NCBI RefSeq assembly: GCF_018310535.1
Contig: NZ_CP074102.1
Location: forward strand, 1-64,000
Origin: Streptomyces mirabilis
GTDB taxonomy: Bacteria > Actinomycetota > Actinomycetes > Streptomycetales > Streptomycetaceae
Direction: 5' to 3'
DNA length: 64,000 nt
Every line of letters starts with the position of its first letter. Within the stretch, counting starts at the first letter, position 1. Below the pieces are notes generated by a model that saw only the letters and a list, made by a program, of their open reading frames with translations, had not been told where the DNA came from and ran no database searches. A program made the position numbers and the translations under genes. This document shows positions 55,241 to 63,002 of the stretch, piece after piece.

Positions 55241-56083
55241 GTGACAGTGGCGTTGATCGACTCAGGGCTGGGACTCGTGCCCACCACCGGCTGGCTGCGG
55301 CACCTCGCCCCGCGGCTCGATCTGCTGCTGCTTATGGACCCCGACGGCGCGCCCTGGGGATCGCGGACGGCGTCGTACGTCACGGACCGCCTCCTCGCCG
55401 CGGCCCGGACGGCCGTCGCGCGAGGTGCGCGGGCTCTCGTCGTGCCCTGCAACACGGCGACCGTCACCGCGATCGACCTGCTGCGCCGGGAGTTCGAGCC
55501 CGACCTGCCGGTGGTGGGCACCGTCCCTGCGGTGAAGCCGGCCGCGGCAGCCGGCCGGAGTGTCGCGGTGTGGGCGACCGTCCGTACGACCGCGAGTGCC
55601 TATCAGGAGCGGCTCATCGCCGACTTCGCGAACGGCACACCGGTCGCGCGAGTCGCCTGCCCGGGTCTCGCCGAGGCGATCGACCACGGCGACAAGGACG
55701 CGGCGACCGCTGCGATCGCGGCCGCCGCCGAGCGCACGCCCGCCGACTGTGACTCCGTGGTCCTGGGCTGCACCCACTACCCTCTCGTCGCCCCGCAGAT
55801 CCTGGAGCGGCTGCCGGCGGGGGTCACCCTGTACGACAGCGCGGAGGCGGTCGCTCGGCAGACTCTGCGGCGCCTGAACGGGGCCGTGGGGGCGGAGCCG
55901 GCCGAGGGGGACGGGCAGGCCGTCGGTGCCGTCGATGTGCAGCTCAGCGGCCGGCCCGGAGTGCTCCCGGCGGCGGCCCTCGCCTACCCGGTGGGCCGGG
56001 CGCTGGCCTCCGGGACATGGGTGCCGCGTGCGGCGCTCATGTCCGCCGCGACCCGGCTGCCGGTGACCACTCCGGCGAACTGA
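55241..56083 (+). CDS. Glutamate racemase-like (Asp/Glu racemase family) enzyme
   Basis: A 280-aa protein of the MurI family. The two catalytic Cys motifs are intact: ALVVPCNTATVTAIDLL and DSVVLGCTHYPLVAP. The N-terminus lacks the usual IGVFDSGVGG and reads VALIDSGLGLVPTTGW. It could make a D-amino acid for the peptide product, which is inference. GTG start with poor ribosome site. Its 3' end overlaps the convergent antiporter gene by 47 bases. Confidence 0.87.
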   Translation: MTVALIDSGLGLVPTTGWLRHLAPRLDLLLLMDPDGAPWGSRTASYVTDRLLAAARTAVARGARALVVPCNTATVTAIDLLRREFEPDLPVVGTVPAVKPAAAAGRSVAVWATVRTTASAYQERLIADFANGTPVARVACPGLAEAIDHGDKDAATAAIAAAAERTPADCDSVVLGCTHYPLVAPQILERLPAGVTLYDSAEAVARQTLRRLNGAVGAEPAEGDGQAVGAVDVQLSGRPGVLPAAALAYPVGRALASGTWVPRAALMSAATRLPVTTPAN

Positions 56084-57338
56084 ACCGGCCGGCAGGGGGA
56101 TCGGCCGCGCGTGCGGACAGCAGCGGCCCGGCCATCGCCGTCGTGACGAGAGCCGTGATCACCAGCACGGTGAAGACCGTTCCGTCGAGGACACCCATGC
56201 TCACGCCGGCGTTCAGCACGACGAGTTCCGTCAGCCCGCGGGTGTTCATCAGGACGCCGAGGTCCCTTGCCTCCGTCCAGGACAGTCCCGACAGCCGTGC
56301 CGGGATCATCGTCCCGATCAGCTTGCCCGCGCAGGCGGCCCCCACGGCCGACACCAGCATCAGGTATCCGCCCGTCCCCAGGGCACCGAGGTCCACGCCG
56401 AGCCCCGTCACGATGAAGAAGACCGGCAGGAAGAGCCGGCTGATCTGCTCGACCGGCGTGCGCAGCTTCCGGGCGAGTTCCGGTTCACGCGGCATGACGA
56501 AGCCGAAGAGGAAGGCGCCGAAGATGGCGTGGAGACCGATCCACGACGTCACCCACGCGGACAGGAAGACACCCGCGCACACCACGGTGAGCAGCGCCGG
56601 CCGGTCTCCGAGTGCCGCCGGGCGCCGCACCAGCCGGGCCAGCAGCGGGCGGACGGCGAAGAACATCGCCGCCACGTAGCAGAGGCTGAGGGCCCCGACG
56701 CGCAGCAGCGCCAGGTGGTCGCCGTCGGCTTTCACCAGGGCCGACACGAAGGCGAGCAGGAACCAGGCGAGGACGTCGTCCACCGCGGCACAGGCCAGGG
56801 CGAGGGATCCCACACGGGTGGACATCAGCTTCCGGTCCGTGAGGATCCGCGCCAGGACGGGGAACGCGGTGACCGACAGTGCCGTACCCATGAAGAGAGC
56901 GAAGGCGCCGAACGGTATCTCGCGGCCGCCGACCGTCGCATGGGCCGGGTGGATCAGGGCAGCGAGGCCGACCCCCATGCCGAAGGCCACCGCGACCGAC
57001 AGCAGGGACACCTGGACCGCAAGTCCGGCATGCGGCCTGACGAGTTGTTTCTCGAACTCCCAGCCGACGACGAACATGAACAGGACCAGCCCGATCTGGG
57101 AGACCGCCGACAGCAGTGGCCGGACATCGGCGGGGAAGAGGGCCCGGGTCGGGTTCCCAGGCAGTCGGCCCAGCAGGCTGGGCCCGAGCACGATCCCCGC
57201 GACGATCTCCCCGATGACGACGGGCTGGCGCAGCCACCGCGCCAGCCGGCCGAGCACCAGGCCCGTCACCAGCACGACGGCGATGTCCGCGAGCAGTACC
57301 GCCGAACGCGCGTCCTGGGATGCCGCCGTCGTGAGCAC
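56037..57338 (-). CDS. CPA2-family cation/proton antiporter
   Basis: A 433-aa integral membrane protein with about twelve to thirteen helices. Family signatures include EIVAGIVLGPSLLG, the ion-site stretch ACAAVDDVLAWFLLA (paired Asp) and GLHAIFGAFLFGFVMPRE. Related genes sit in several antibiotic clusters, where they are thought to help export or pH balance. GTG at 57338 behind AGAAGGCGG. Confidence 0.9.
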   Translation of the reverse strand: MLTTAASQDARSAVLLADIAVVLVTGLVLGRLARWLRQPVVIGEIVAGIVLGPSLLGRLPGNPTRALFPADVRPLLSAVSQIGLVLFMFVVGWEFEKQLVRPHAGLAVQVSLLSVAVAFGMGVGLAALIHPAHATVGGREIPFGAFALFMGTALSVTAFPVLARILTDRKLMSTRVGSLALACAAVDDVLAWFLLAFVSALVKADGDHLALLRVGALSLCYVAAMFFAVRPLLARLVRRPAALGDRPALLTVVCAGVFLSAWVTSWIGLHAIFGAFLFGFVMPREPELARKLRTPVEQISRLFLPVFFIVTGLGVDLGALGTGGYLMLVSAVGAACAGKLIGTMIPARLSGLSWTEARDLGVLMNTRGLTELVVLNAGVSMGVLDGTVFTVLVITALVTTAMAGPLLSARAADPPAGRFSSPEWSPAAGSRRT

Positions 57339-57412
57339 TGACTGATACCGCCTTCTGTCGCGGAACGGGTGGGCTGGTACGGGGAGAGACAGGCGGGCCG
57401 CTCGGCCCACGG

Positions 57413-58633
57413 TCACCCGGCCTGCAAGACCACGGGAAGGCTGCTGTGGCCGTGCAGCAGGCTGGAGTGGAGCCTGTTCGGCACGCCGGCCTGCTCCACC
57501 GCACCGACGGACGCCATGAGCGCTTCGAGGAGAGCCCGCAGTTCGATGCGGCCGAGGTGCGCGCCCAGACAGAAGTGTCGGCCGTGCCCGAAGGCCACGT
57601 GCTTGTTGGGGAAGCGGGCCAGGTCGAAGGACCTCGGCTCGAGGAAGACCCGCTCGTCGTTGTTGGCGGAGATGTTCCACAGGGTGACGATGTCTCCCCC
57701 GCGGATGTGCCGGCCGCCCAGGACCAGGTCGTGATGGGCGGTGCGGGCGAAGTACATCGCGGGCGTGGCCCAGCGCAGGGCTTCCTCCACCGCCGAGTCC
57801 AGGGAGACCTGGCCCGACTTCAACGCCCGCCACTGATGCGGGTGTTCGGCCAGTGCCCGCACCGTGCTGATGGCGGAGACGCGGGACGACTCGTCGCCGC
57901 CCAGCATGATGCTGTAGCAGTTCAGGGCGACTTCCTCCAGCGTGAAGGGCTCGTCGTCGACCTTCGCGCAGGCGAGCACACTCACCACGTCGTCGCCCGG
58001 GTCGGCCCGTCGCTCCCGCGCCAGGTCCATGAAGTACAGGACGATCTCGTTGCGAGCCTGGAGGGCATCCAGCGGGTCGGCGTCGGCCGCCTCCGCCGAC
58101 AGGGTCTTCTTGTTCCACCCCAGCAATCGGCCGCGATCGACCTCGGGAACGGCGAGCAGGTCGCAGATGGTGTTCATGGGGATGTGCTCCGCCACCTCGG
58201 CGGCGAAGTCGAACGCCCCGGCTCCGGTCACCTCACGCACCAGGCGCTGGGCGCGCAACCGCACCTGCCGGGCGACCGCCTCCAGTGCCTGGGGCGTGAA
58301 GGAGCGCCACATCACGGACCGCACGGCCCGATGGCGGGGGCCGTCGGTGACGGCGAGCATCTTCCCGCCCGCCGAGTCGTCTCCCGCGAGCAGGACGTCC
58401 AGCACGGTACCGCGAGCGGACCTCAACGCGTCCGCATCGCTGTAGGCCGCGACGACGTCCTCGTACCCGGCGACAACCCAGAACCCGGAGTGCGGTCCGG
58501 GCGCCTCGTGCCAGTACACGGGCCGGCTGCGGCGAACCTCGCGGAAGTACGCGTGCGGGTCGTGGTCCACGAAGGTCTCGGCGTCGGTGAGGTCGAGCGA
58601 GAGTGCGGCGGCACTGGATGCGCACGGGGCCAT
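57413..58633 (-). CDS. Cytochrome P450
   Basis: A 406-aa P450. Haem-Cys motif FGHGRHFCLGAHLGRIEL, ExxR as EEALRW and I-helix SIMLGGDESSRVS, with Ser in place of the usual Thr. ATG behind AAGGAG. It lies divergent from the thioesterase/tryptophan dioxygenase/halogenase set. P450s in such company often hydroxylate a carrier-bound amino acid at the beta carbon (family knowledge), so Trp or another residue is a possible substrate. The ferredoxin at 33314 could serve as redox partner. Confidence 0.93.
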   Translation of the reverse strand: MAPCASSAAALSLDLTDAETFVDHDPHAYFREVRRSRPVYWHEAPGPHSGFWVVAGYEDVVAAYSDADALRSARGTVLDVLLAGDDSAGGKMLAVTDGPRHRAVRSVMWRSFTPQALEAVARQVRLRAQRLVREVTGAGAFDFAAEVAEHIPMNTICDLLAVPEVDRGRLLGWNKKTLSAEAADADPLDALQARNEIVLYFMDLARERRADPGDDVVSVLACAKVDDEPFTLEEVALNCYSIMLGGDESSRVSAISTVRALAEHPHQWRALKSGQVSLDSAVEEALRWATPAMYFARTAHHDLVLGGRHIRGGDIVTLWNISANNDERVFLEPRSFDLARFPNKHVAFGHGRHFCLGAHLGRIELRALLEALMASVGAVEQAGVPNRLHSSLLHGHSSLPVVLQAG

Positions 58634-58851
58634 GACCGGACTCCTTCCGGCAGCAGCACGGGACTTGGGGAAATAGGCAGTCGGTGTTCGCTGCCGACGG
58701 AAGAGTGGCAGACGCTCAACTGCGCGACGGCGAGACATTGCCGATGTCTTTCACAAAGGACGGGTCATGACGGAGAGACGACAGATCGGTTGGTGACCCC
58801 ACGCTCCCGTGGAAGGCTCCGCGATGTCACTGCGAGAAGGGTGAGAACACC

Positions 58852-59586
58852 GTGCAGAAGCCACGAGACACCTGGCTCCGTTTCCTGGGCGGCGACCGAC
58901 TTCCGGAGCTGCGGCTGATCTGCTTTCCGCATTCAGGGGGATCAGCGACGAGTTTCGCCCCCTGGGCCCGCCAAATGCGCCGCGGCACACAGCTGCTGGC
59001 CGTCCAGTACCCGGGCCGTGCGGACCGATTCGGTGCAGCACCGGCCGCGTCCATACAGGAAATGGGCGGCGAGGTCGCCCGGGAACTGCTGTCGGAGGAC
59101 ATACCGACAGTGCTGTTCGGGCAGAGCCTCGGTGCACTGGTCGCCTACGAAACCGCCGTCAGAATGCGGGAGACGGGAAGGGAGCCGGAGCTCGTGGCGG
59201 TGTCGAGTTCCCTTCCTCCTGCCTGCGCGGGAGGCGGAGACGCTCATCTCGCCTCGGACGACGCACTCTGGGCGGCCGTACGGAGCCTCGGCGGAGTCGA
59301 GGCGGAGCTCGCCGCGGACGGTGAGCTGGCGGCCCTCGTCCTGGAGGTGCTCCGCGATGACATCGCGCTGAACGAGAACTACGTACCGACGCGGGACGGG
59401 GCGGCCCTCTCCTGCCCGGTCCGCTGCTATCACGGCATCGGCGATCCCTTGGTGGACGCGTCCCGTCTCGCCCGATGGGCGGACGTGAGCACGGGGCCGT
59501 TCTCGACGCACCGGCGCGAAGGCGGGCACTTCCATGCGTTAGCCGAGTCGCAGGCCCTTGTCGACGACCTTCTCAACGCCCCGTAG
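58852..59586 (+). CDS. Type II thioesterase
   Basis: A 244-aa alpha/beta hydrolase of the editing thioesterase type. It has LRLICFPHSGGSATSFAPWA, nucleophile Ser in VLFGQSLGALVAYE, Asp in GIGDPLVD and His in REGGHFHALA. It removes mis-primed groups from NRPS or PKS carrier domains, or releases a carrier-bound amino acid. GTG start behind AAGGGTGAG. It contains a TTA leucine codon at 59539-59541, rare in Streptomyces, so translation should depend on the bldA tRNA. Its stop touches the tryptophan-dioxygenase gene. Confidence 0.93.
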   Translation: MQKPRDTWLRFLGGDRLPELRLICFPHSGGSATSFAPWARQMRRGTQLLAVQYPGRADRFGAAPAASIQEMGGEVARELLSEDIPTVLFGQSLGALVAYETAVRMRETGREPELVAVSSSLPPACAGGGDAHLASDDALWAAVRSLGGVEAELAADGELAALVLEVLRDDIALNENYVPTRDGAALSCPVRCYHGIGDPLVDASRLARWADVSTGPFSTHRREGGHFHALAESQALVDDLLNAP

Positions 59587-59598
59587 ATGGAGCCGCTG

Positions 59599-60312
59599 AT
59601 GACCGCCCTGACGTATGACAGCTATCTTCACACGGAGACGCTGCTCTCGCTCCAGCGCACCCGGACACCGGACACCGCCGACCGGTCGGTGGCGCTGTCC
59701 GAGCAATTCTTCATCGTCGCGCACCAGTCCAGCGAGCTGTGGCTCAAGCAGCTGCTGAGCGACCTCGCGGCCGCGGTGGACCGGCTGTCCCCCGCCGGCG
59801 GACACCAGGACCTGGAGGAGAGTACCGAACTGCTGCAGCGGGCCGGTGTGTTGTTGCGCGTCCTGCACGACCAGGTCGTCGTACTCGAACGGCTGCCCGT
59901 GCGGCACTTCGCACAGTTCCGGCCCCATCTCGGCAGCGCGAGCGGCGCGCAGTCGCGGCAGTTCTCGCTGCTGGCTCGGCTGGTGGAGAACGAATCGGAC
60001 GACGGCACGCTGTACCGCGCCTTCACGGCGGCGGCCCTGAGCCGGGGCACGTCGGTCCTCGGGATCTGCCACCAGGGGGTCACCGCCGGGGCGCTGCATC
60101 GGATCGCCGAGGAACTCCTCGACATCGGAAACGGGTACTGGCGCTGGAAGGTGGCCCATCTGGGTCTGGTTGCCAAGATGATGGCGGGTCAGAACGGTTC
60201 CGGCGGAACGACCGGTGCGGACCATCTCCTGAGTCGCATCATCATGCCGTTCGCCGAACTGCGCCGGGTGCGCGGTCAGTTGCACGAGACCCTCGCGCCT
60301 GCCGGCCCGTGA
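59599..60312 (+). CDS. Tryptophan 2,3-dioxygenase
   Basis: A haem enzyme of about 237 aa that opens the indole ring of Trp to N-formylkynurenine. Motifs are EQFFIVAHQSSELWLKQLL with distal His, SGAQSRQF with substrate-binding Ser/Arg, and WRWKVAHLGLVAKMM...GSGGTTGADHL with the haem-ligand His and carboxylate-binding GT. It is shorter than usual (~270-280 aa). The ATG at 59599 is preferred because GGAG lies 6 bases before it; the upstream ATG at 59587 directly abuts the thioesterase stop. No kynurenine formamidase is visible. With the halogenase it may give a chlorokynurenine. Confidence 0.93.
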   Translation: MTALTYDSYLHTETLLSLQRTRTPDTADRSVALSEQFFIVAHQSSELWLKQLLSDLAAAVDRLSPAGGHQDLEESTELLQRAGVLLRVLHDQVVVLERLPVRHFAQFRPHLGSASGAQSRQFSLLARLVENESDDGTLYRAFTAAALSRGTSVLGICHQGVTAGALHRIAEELLDIGNGYWRWKVAHLGLVAKMMAGQNGSGGTTGADHLLSRIIMPFAELRRVRGQLHETLAPAGP

Positions 60313-60329
60313 TCGCCCGGTCGTGCGGA

Positions 60330-60536
60330 TCAGTCGGGGGTAGTCGGTTCGGCCGGCCGCGGATCCGTCCAGGACTCCCCGATGTAGTCCAGACAGGCCT
60401 GGCGGTCGCCGGGCGCCGTCACACTTCGCCAGCCGCGCGGAATGTCGCGCACGTCGGGCCAGATGGCGTGCCGTCCCTGGTCGTTCACCACGACCCGGAA
60501 TTGGTGGCGTTCGTCGTCGAAGGGATTTGTGCCCAT
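60330..60536 (-). CDS. MbtH-like NRPS accessory protein
   Basis: A 68-aa protein. It shows NPFDDERHQFRVVVNDQGRHAIWPDVRDIPRGW and CLDYIGESWTDPRP, the MbtH signature with its conserved Trp residues. MbtH proteins bind and activate NRPS adenylation domains, so an NRPS must be encoded nearby, outside the window. ATG behind GGGAG. Unusually it lies on the opposite strand to its neighbours, convergent with the tryptophan dioxygenase gene and divergent from the halogenase gene. Confidence 0.95.
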   Translation of the reverse strand: MGTNPFDDERHQFRVVVNDQGRHAIWPDVRDIPRGWRSVTAPGDRQACLDYIGESWTDPRPAEPTTPD

Positions 60537-60778
60537 TGATTGACTCCCACGGGACGGTCTCGATGATGCCCCACCCTGCGCCATCTCGCCTTCCCTCCGC
60601 AATCGGCCGGAAAGACCCGTGCAAGATTCCCGCCCGGGACACCGCTCCGCGTCCGCGGGGTGCGCCGATCTTTCGCAGATCTTTTTGGATCCGGCCGACA
60701 TCCGCAGGGCTTTGCCAATGTGTCGGCAGGCCTTGTGGGTTGATCTGGTGACGTGGGCGACGGAAATGAGGAGATGAG

Positions 60779-62353
60779 ATGGCGAACAATGTCGTGATCG
60801 TCGGAGGCGGCACAGCGGGCTGGATGACCGCCACCTATCTGAGGGCGACCTTCGGGGACGATGTCAGTATCACTCTGGTTGAATCGAAGAACGTGCCCAC
60901 GATCGGGGTCGGAGAAGCCACGTTCAGCACGGTCCGGCACTTCTTCTCCTATCTCGGCCTGGCCGAACACGAATGGATGCCGGAGTGCCACGCCTCCTAC
61001 AAACTCGCCATCCGGTTCGAGAACTGGCGGGCCGAAGGGCATCACTTCTACCACCCCTTCGAACGCCCCAGGAACGTCCAGGGGTTCTCGCTGGCCGACT
61101 GGTGGCTGCACACGCGCCCCGGCGGGCAGTTCGACCGTGACACCTCCCTGCTCGCCGCGTTGTGCGAGGCGAAGAGTTCCCCCCGGTACCTGGACGGTGC
61201 GATGTTCACGTCCGGCTTCGGCGCGGCGGACGAGCCCGCCGAGGCGGCCGAGGACGGCCGGGAGACGCAGTTCCCGTACGCCTACCACTTCGACGCTGCC
61301 CTCCTCGCCCGGTTCCTCACCCGCTTCGGCACCGAGCGCGGGGTTCGGCACGTGCTCGACGACGTCCTCGACGTGGCCCTCGACGACCACGGTGACATCT
61401 CCCACGTCGTCACCCGCGAACACGGGGCGCTGACGGGCGACTTGTTCATCGACTGCACCGGCTTCCGGGGCATGCTCATCAACAAGGCCCTCGGCGTGCC
61501 CTTCGAGTCGTTCCGGAAGAGCCTGCCCAACGACAGCGCCGTCGCCCTGCGCGTACCGGTGAACGGCGAGAAGGCGGGCATGCGGCCCTGTACGACGGCC
61601 ACCGCCCAGGACGCAGGCTGGATCTGGACGATCCCCCTCTTCGGCCGCATCGGCACGGGTTACGTCTACGCTGGCGACTACTGCACACCGGAGGAAGCCG
61701 AACGCACGCTGCGGGAGTTCGTCGGGCCCGCCGCCGACGGTCTGACCGCCAACCACATCAAGATGCGCATCGGCCGCTGCGCGCAGTCGTGGGTGCGCAA
61801 CTGCGTGGCCATCGGCCTCTCCAGCGGTTTCGTCGAACCTCTGGAGTCGACGGGAATCTTCTTCATCCACAACGCCGTCGAGCAGCTGGTCAAGCACTTC
61901 CCCGGCGGGCGCGACGACGAGCACCGGCGCCGTACCTACAACCGGCAGGTCACGGCGGTCATGGACGGCGTGCGCGAGTTCCTGGTGCTGCACTACCACG
62001 CGGCCGCGCGCGACGACAACGCGTACTGGCGTGACGCCAAGAAGCGGCCACTGCCCGACGGCCTGGCCGAGCGCATCGAGGCCTGGAGCCACCGGCTCCC
62101 CGACGCCGAGTCCGTCTTTCCCCGCTTCCACGGCTTTGAGCCCTACTCGTACACCGCCATGCTCCTCGGCCTCGACGGCCTGCCCGTCCGGCCGCCCGCC
62201 GCGCTGTCCCGCATGGACGACACCGCGGCACGCCGGGAGTTCGCGTTGATACGGGACCAGGCCCAGGCTCTCGCACAGCGGCTGCCCAGTCAGTACGCCT
62301 ATCTCGCGCACCAGCAGAACACCTCGACGGGACGGCCGGCATCAACCGCCTGA
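60779..62353 (+). CDS. FAD-dependent tryptophan halogenase
   Basis: A 524-aa flavin halogenase. The FAD motif is VVIVGGGTAGWMTA at the N-terminus. The halogenase signature is GWIWTIPLFGRIG (WxWxIP). The catalytic Lys that carries the chloramine is in CHASYKLAIRFENW, near residue 75. FVEPLESTGIFFIHNA is typical of free-tryptophan halogenases. ATG behind ATGAGGAG. Regiochemistry (5-, 6- or 7-) cannot be decided by eye. The following gene supplies reduced flavin. Confidence 0.95.
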   Translation: MANNVVIVGGGTAGWMTATYLRATFGDDVSITLVESKNVPTIGVGEATFSTVRHFFSYLGLAEHEWMPECHASYKLAIRFENWRAEGHHFYHPFERPRNVQGFSLADWWLHTRPGGQFDRDTSLLAALCEAKSSPRYLDGAMFTSGFGAADEPAEAAEDGRETQFPYAYHFDAALLARFLTRFGTERGVRHVLDDVLDVALDDHGDISHVVTREHGALTGDLFIDCTGFRGMLINKALGVPFESFRKSLPNDSAVALRVPVNGEKAGMRPCTTATAQDAGWIWTIPLFGRIGTGYVYAGDYCTPEEAERTLREFVGPAADGLTANHIKMRIGRCAQSWVRNCVAIGLSSGFVEPLESTGIFFIHNAVEQLVKHFPGGRDDEHRRRTYNRQVTAVMDGVREFLVLHYHAAARDDNAYWRDAKKRPLPDGLAERIEAWSHRLPDAESVFPRFHGFEPYSYTAMLLGLDGLPVRPPAALSRMDDTAARREFALIRDQAQALAQRLPSQYAYLAHQQNTSTGRPASTA

Positions 62354-62395
62354 CACCGGCGCACCGACGGTCACCGCCCCAGAAAGGTGTGACGC

Positions 62396-62995
62396 ATGAC
62401 CTCGCTCCCTCCCCTCGCCCCACGGACGGCCGGTCCCGTGGCGCACCGGCCGCCCGTGCCGGCCCCCAGCTTCCGGTCGCTGATGGCGCACTTCCCGGCC
62501 GGTGTCGCCGTGGTGACCGCCATGGCTGCCGACGGCCGGCCGCGGGGCATGACCTGTACCGCGCTGTCGAGCGTCTCCGACCGGCCGCCGACTCTTCTGG
62601 TGTGCATCCAGCAGTCCAGCCGGACCCTCGCGGCCATCGACGAGAGCAGCACGTTCGCGGTCAACCTGCTGCACCGGCACGCCCGTTGCGCCGCCGAGCG
62701 GTTCGCCTCGGACCGTCCCGACCGGTTCGACCAGGCGCCCTGGGAGTACCGGGCGCCGTCCCACGGCGGCCCCCATCTCCTGGGCGACGCCCACACGGTC
62801 GCGGACTGCCGGGTGACCGGCATGGTGACGGTGGCCGATCACACGGTGGTCTTCGCCGAGGTCTTCTCCGTCACCGAGCGGACCGGCGGCCCCGCTCCCC
62901 TGCTGTACGCGCTGCGCGACTACTGGTCGCTCGACGAGGGCGGCAGCGGCGCTCCCGCCGGGAGCGCGATACGCCAGACCCGACGAACCGACTGA
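62396..62995 (+). CDS. Flavin reductase partner of the halogenase
   Basis: A 199-aa protein of the HpaC-like flavin reductase family. It has FRSLMAHFPAGVAVVTAMAADGRPRGMTCTALSSVSDRPPTLLVC and FAVNLL, as in halogenase partners. It makes FADH2 with NAD(P)H for the halogenase 42 bases upstream and possibly for the luciferase-like enzyme downstream. ATG behind AGAAAGGTG. Confidence 0.94.
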   Translation: MTSLPPLAPRTAGPVAHRPPVPAPSFRSLMAHFPAGVAVVTAMAADGRPRGMTCTALSSVSDRPPTLLVCIQQSSRTLAAIDESSTFAVNLLHRHARCAAERFASDRPDRFDQAPWEYRAPSHGGPHLLGDAHTVADCRVTGMVTVADHTVVFAEVFSVTERTGGPAPLLYALRDYWSLDEGGSGAPAGSAIRQTRRTD

Positions 62996-63002
62996 GGAAG
63001 AC

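Noticed and set aside
60485..62311. A 608-codon open frame opposite the tryptophan halogenase
   Set aside because: It is the antisense of the halogenase gene and shows no family motifs; the sense frame has all halogenase signatures.
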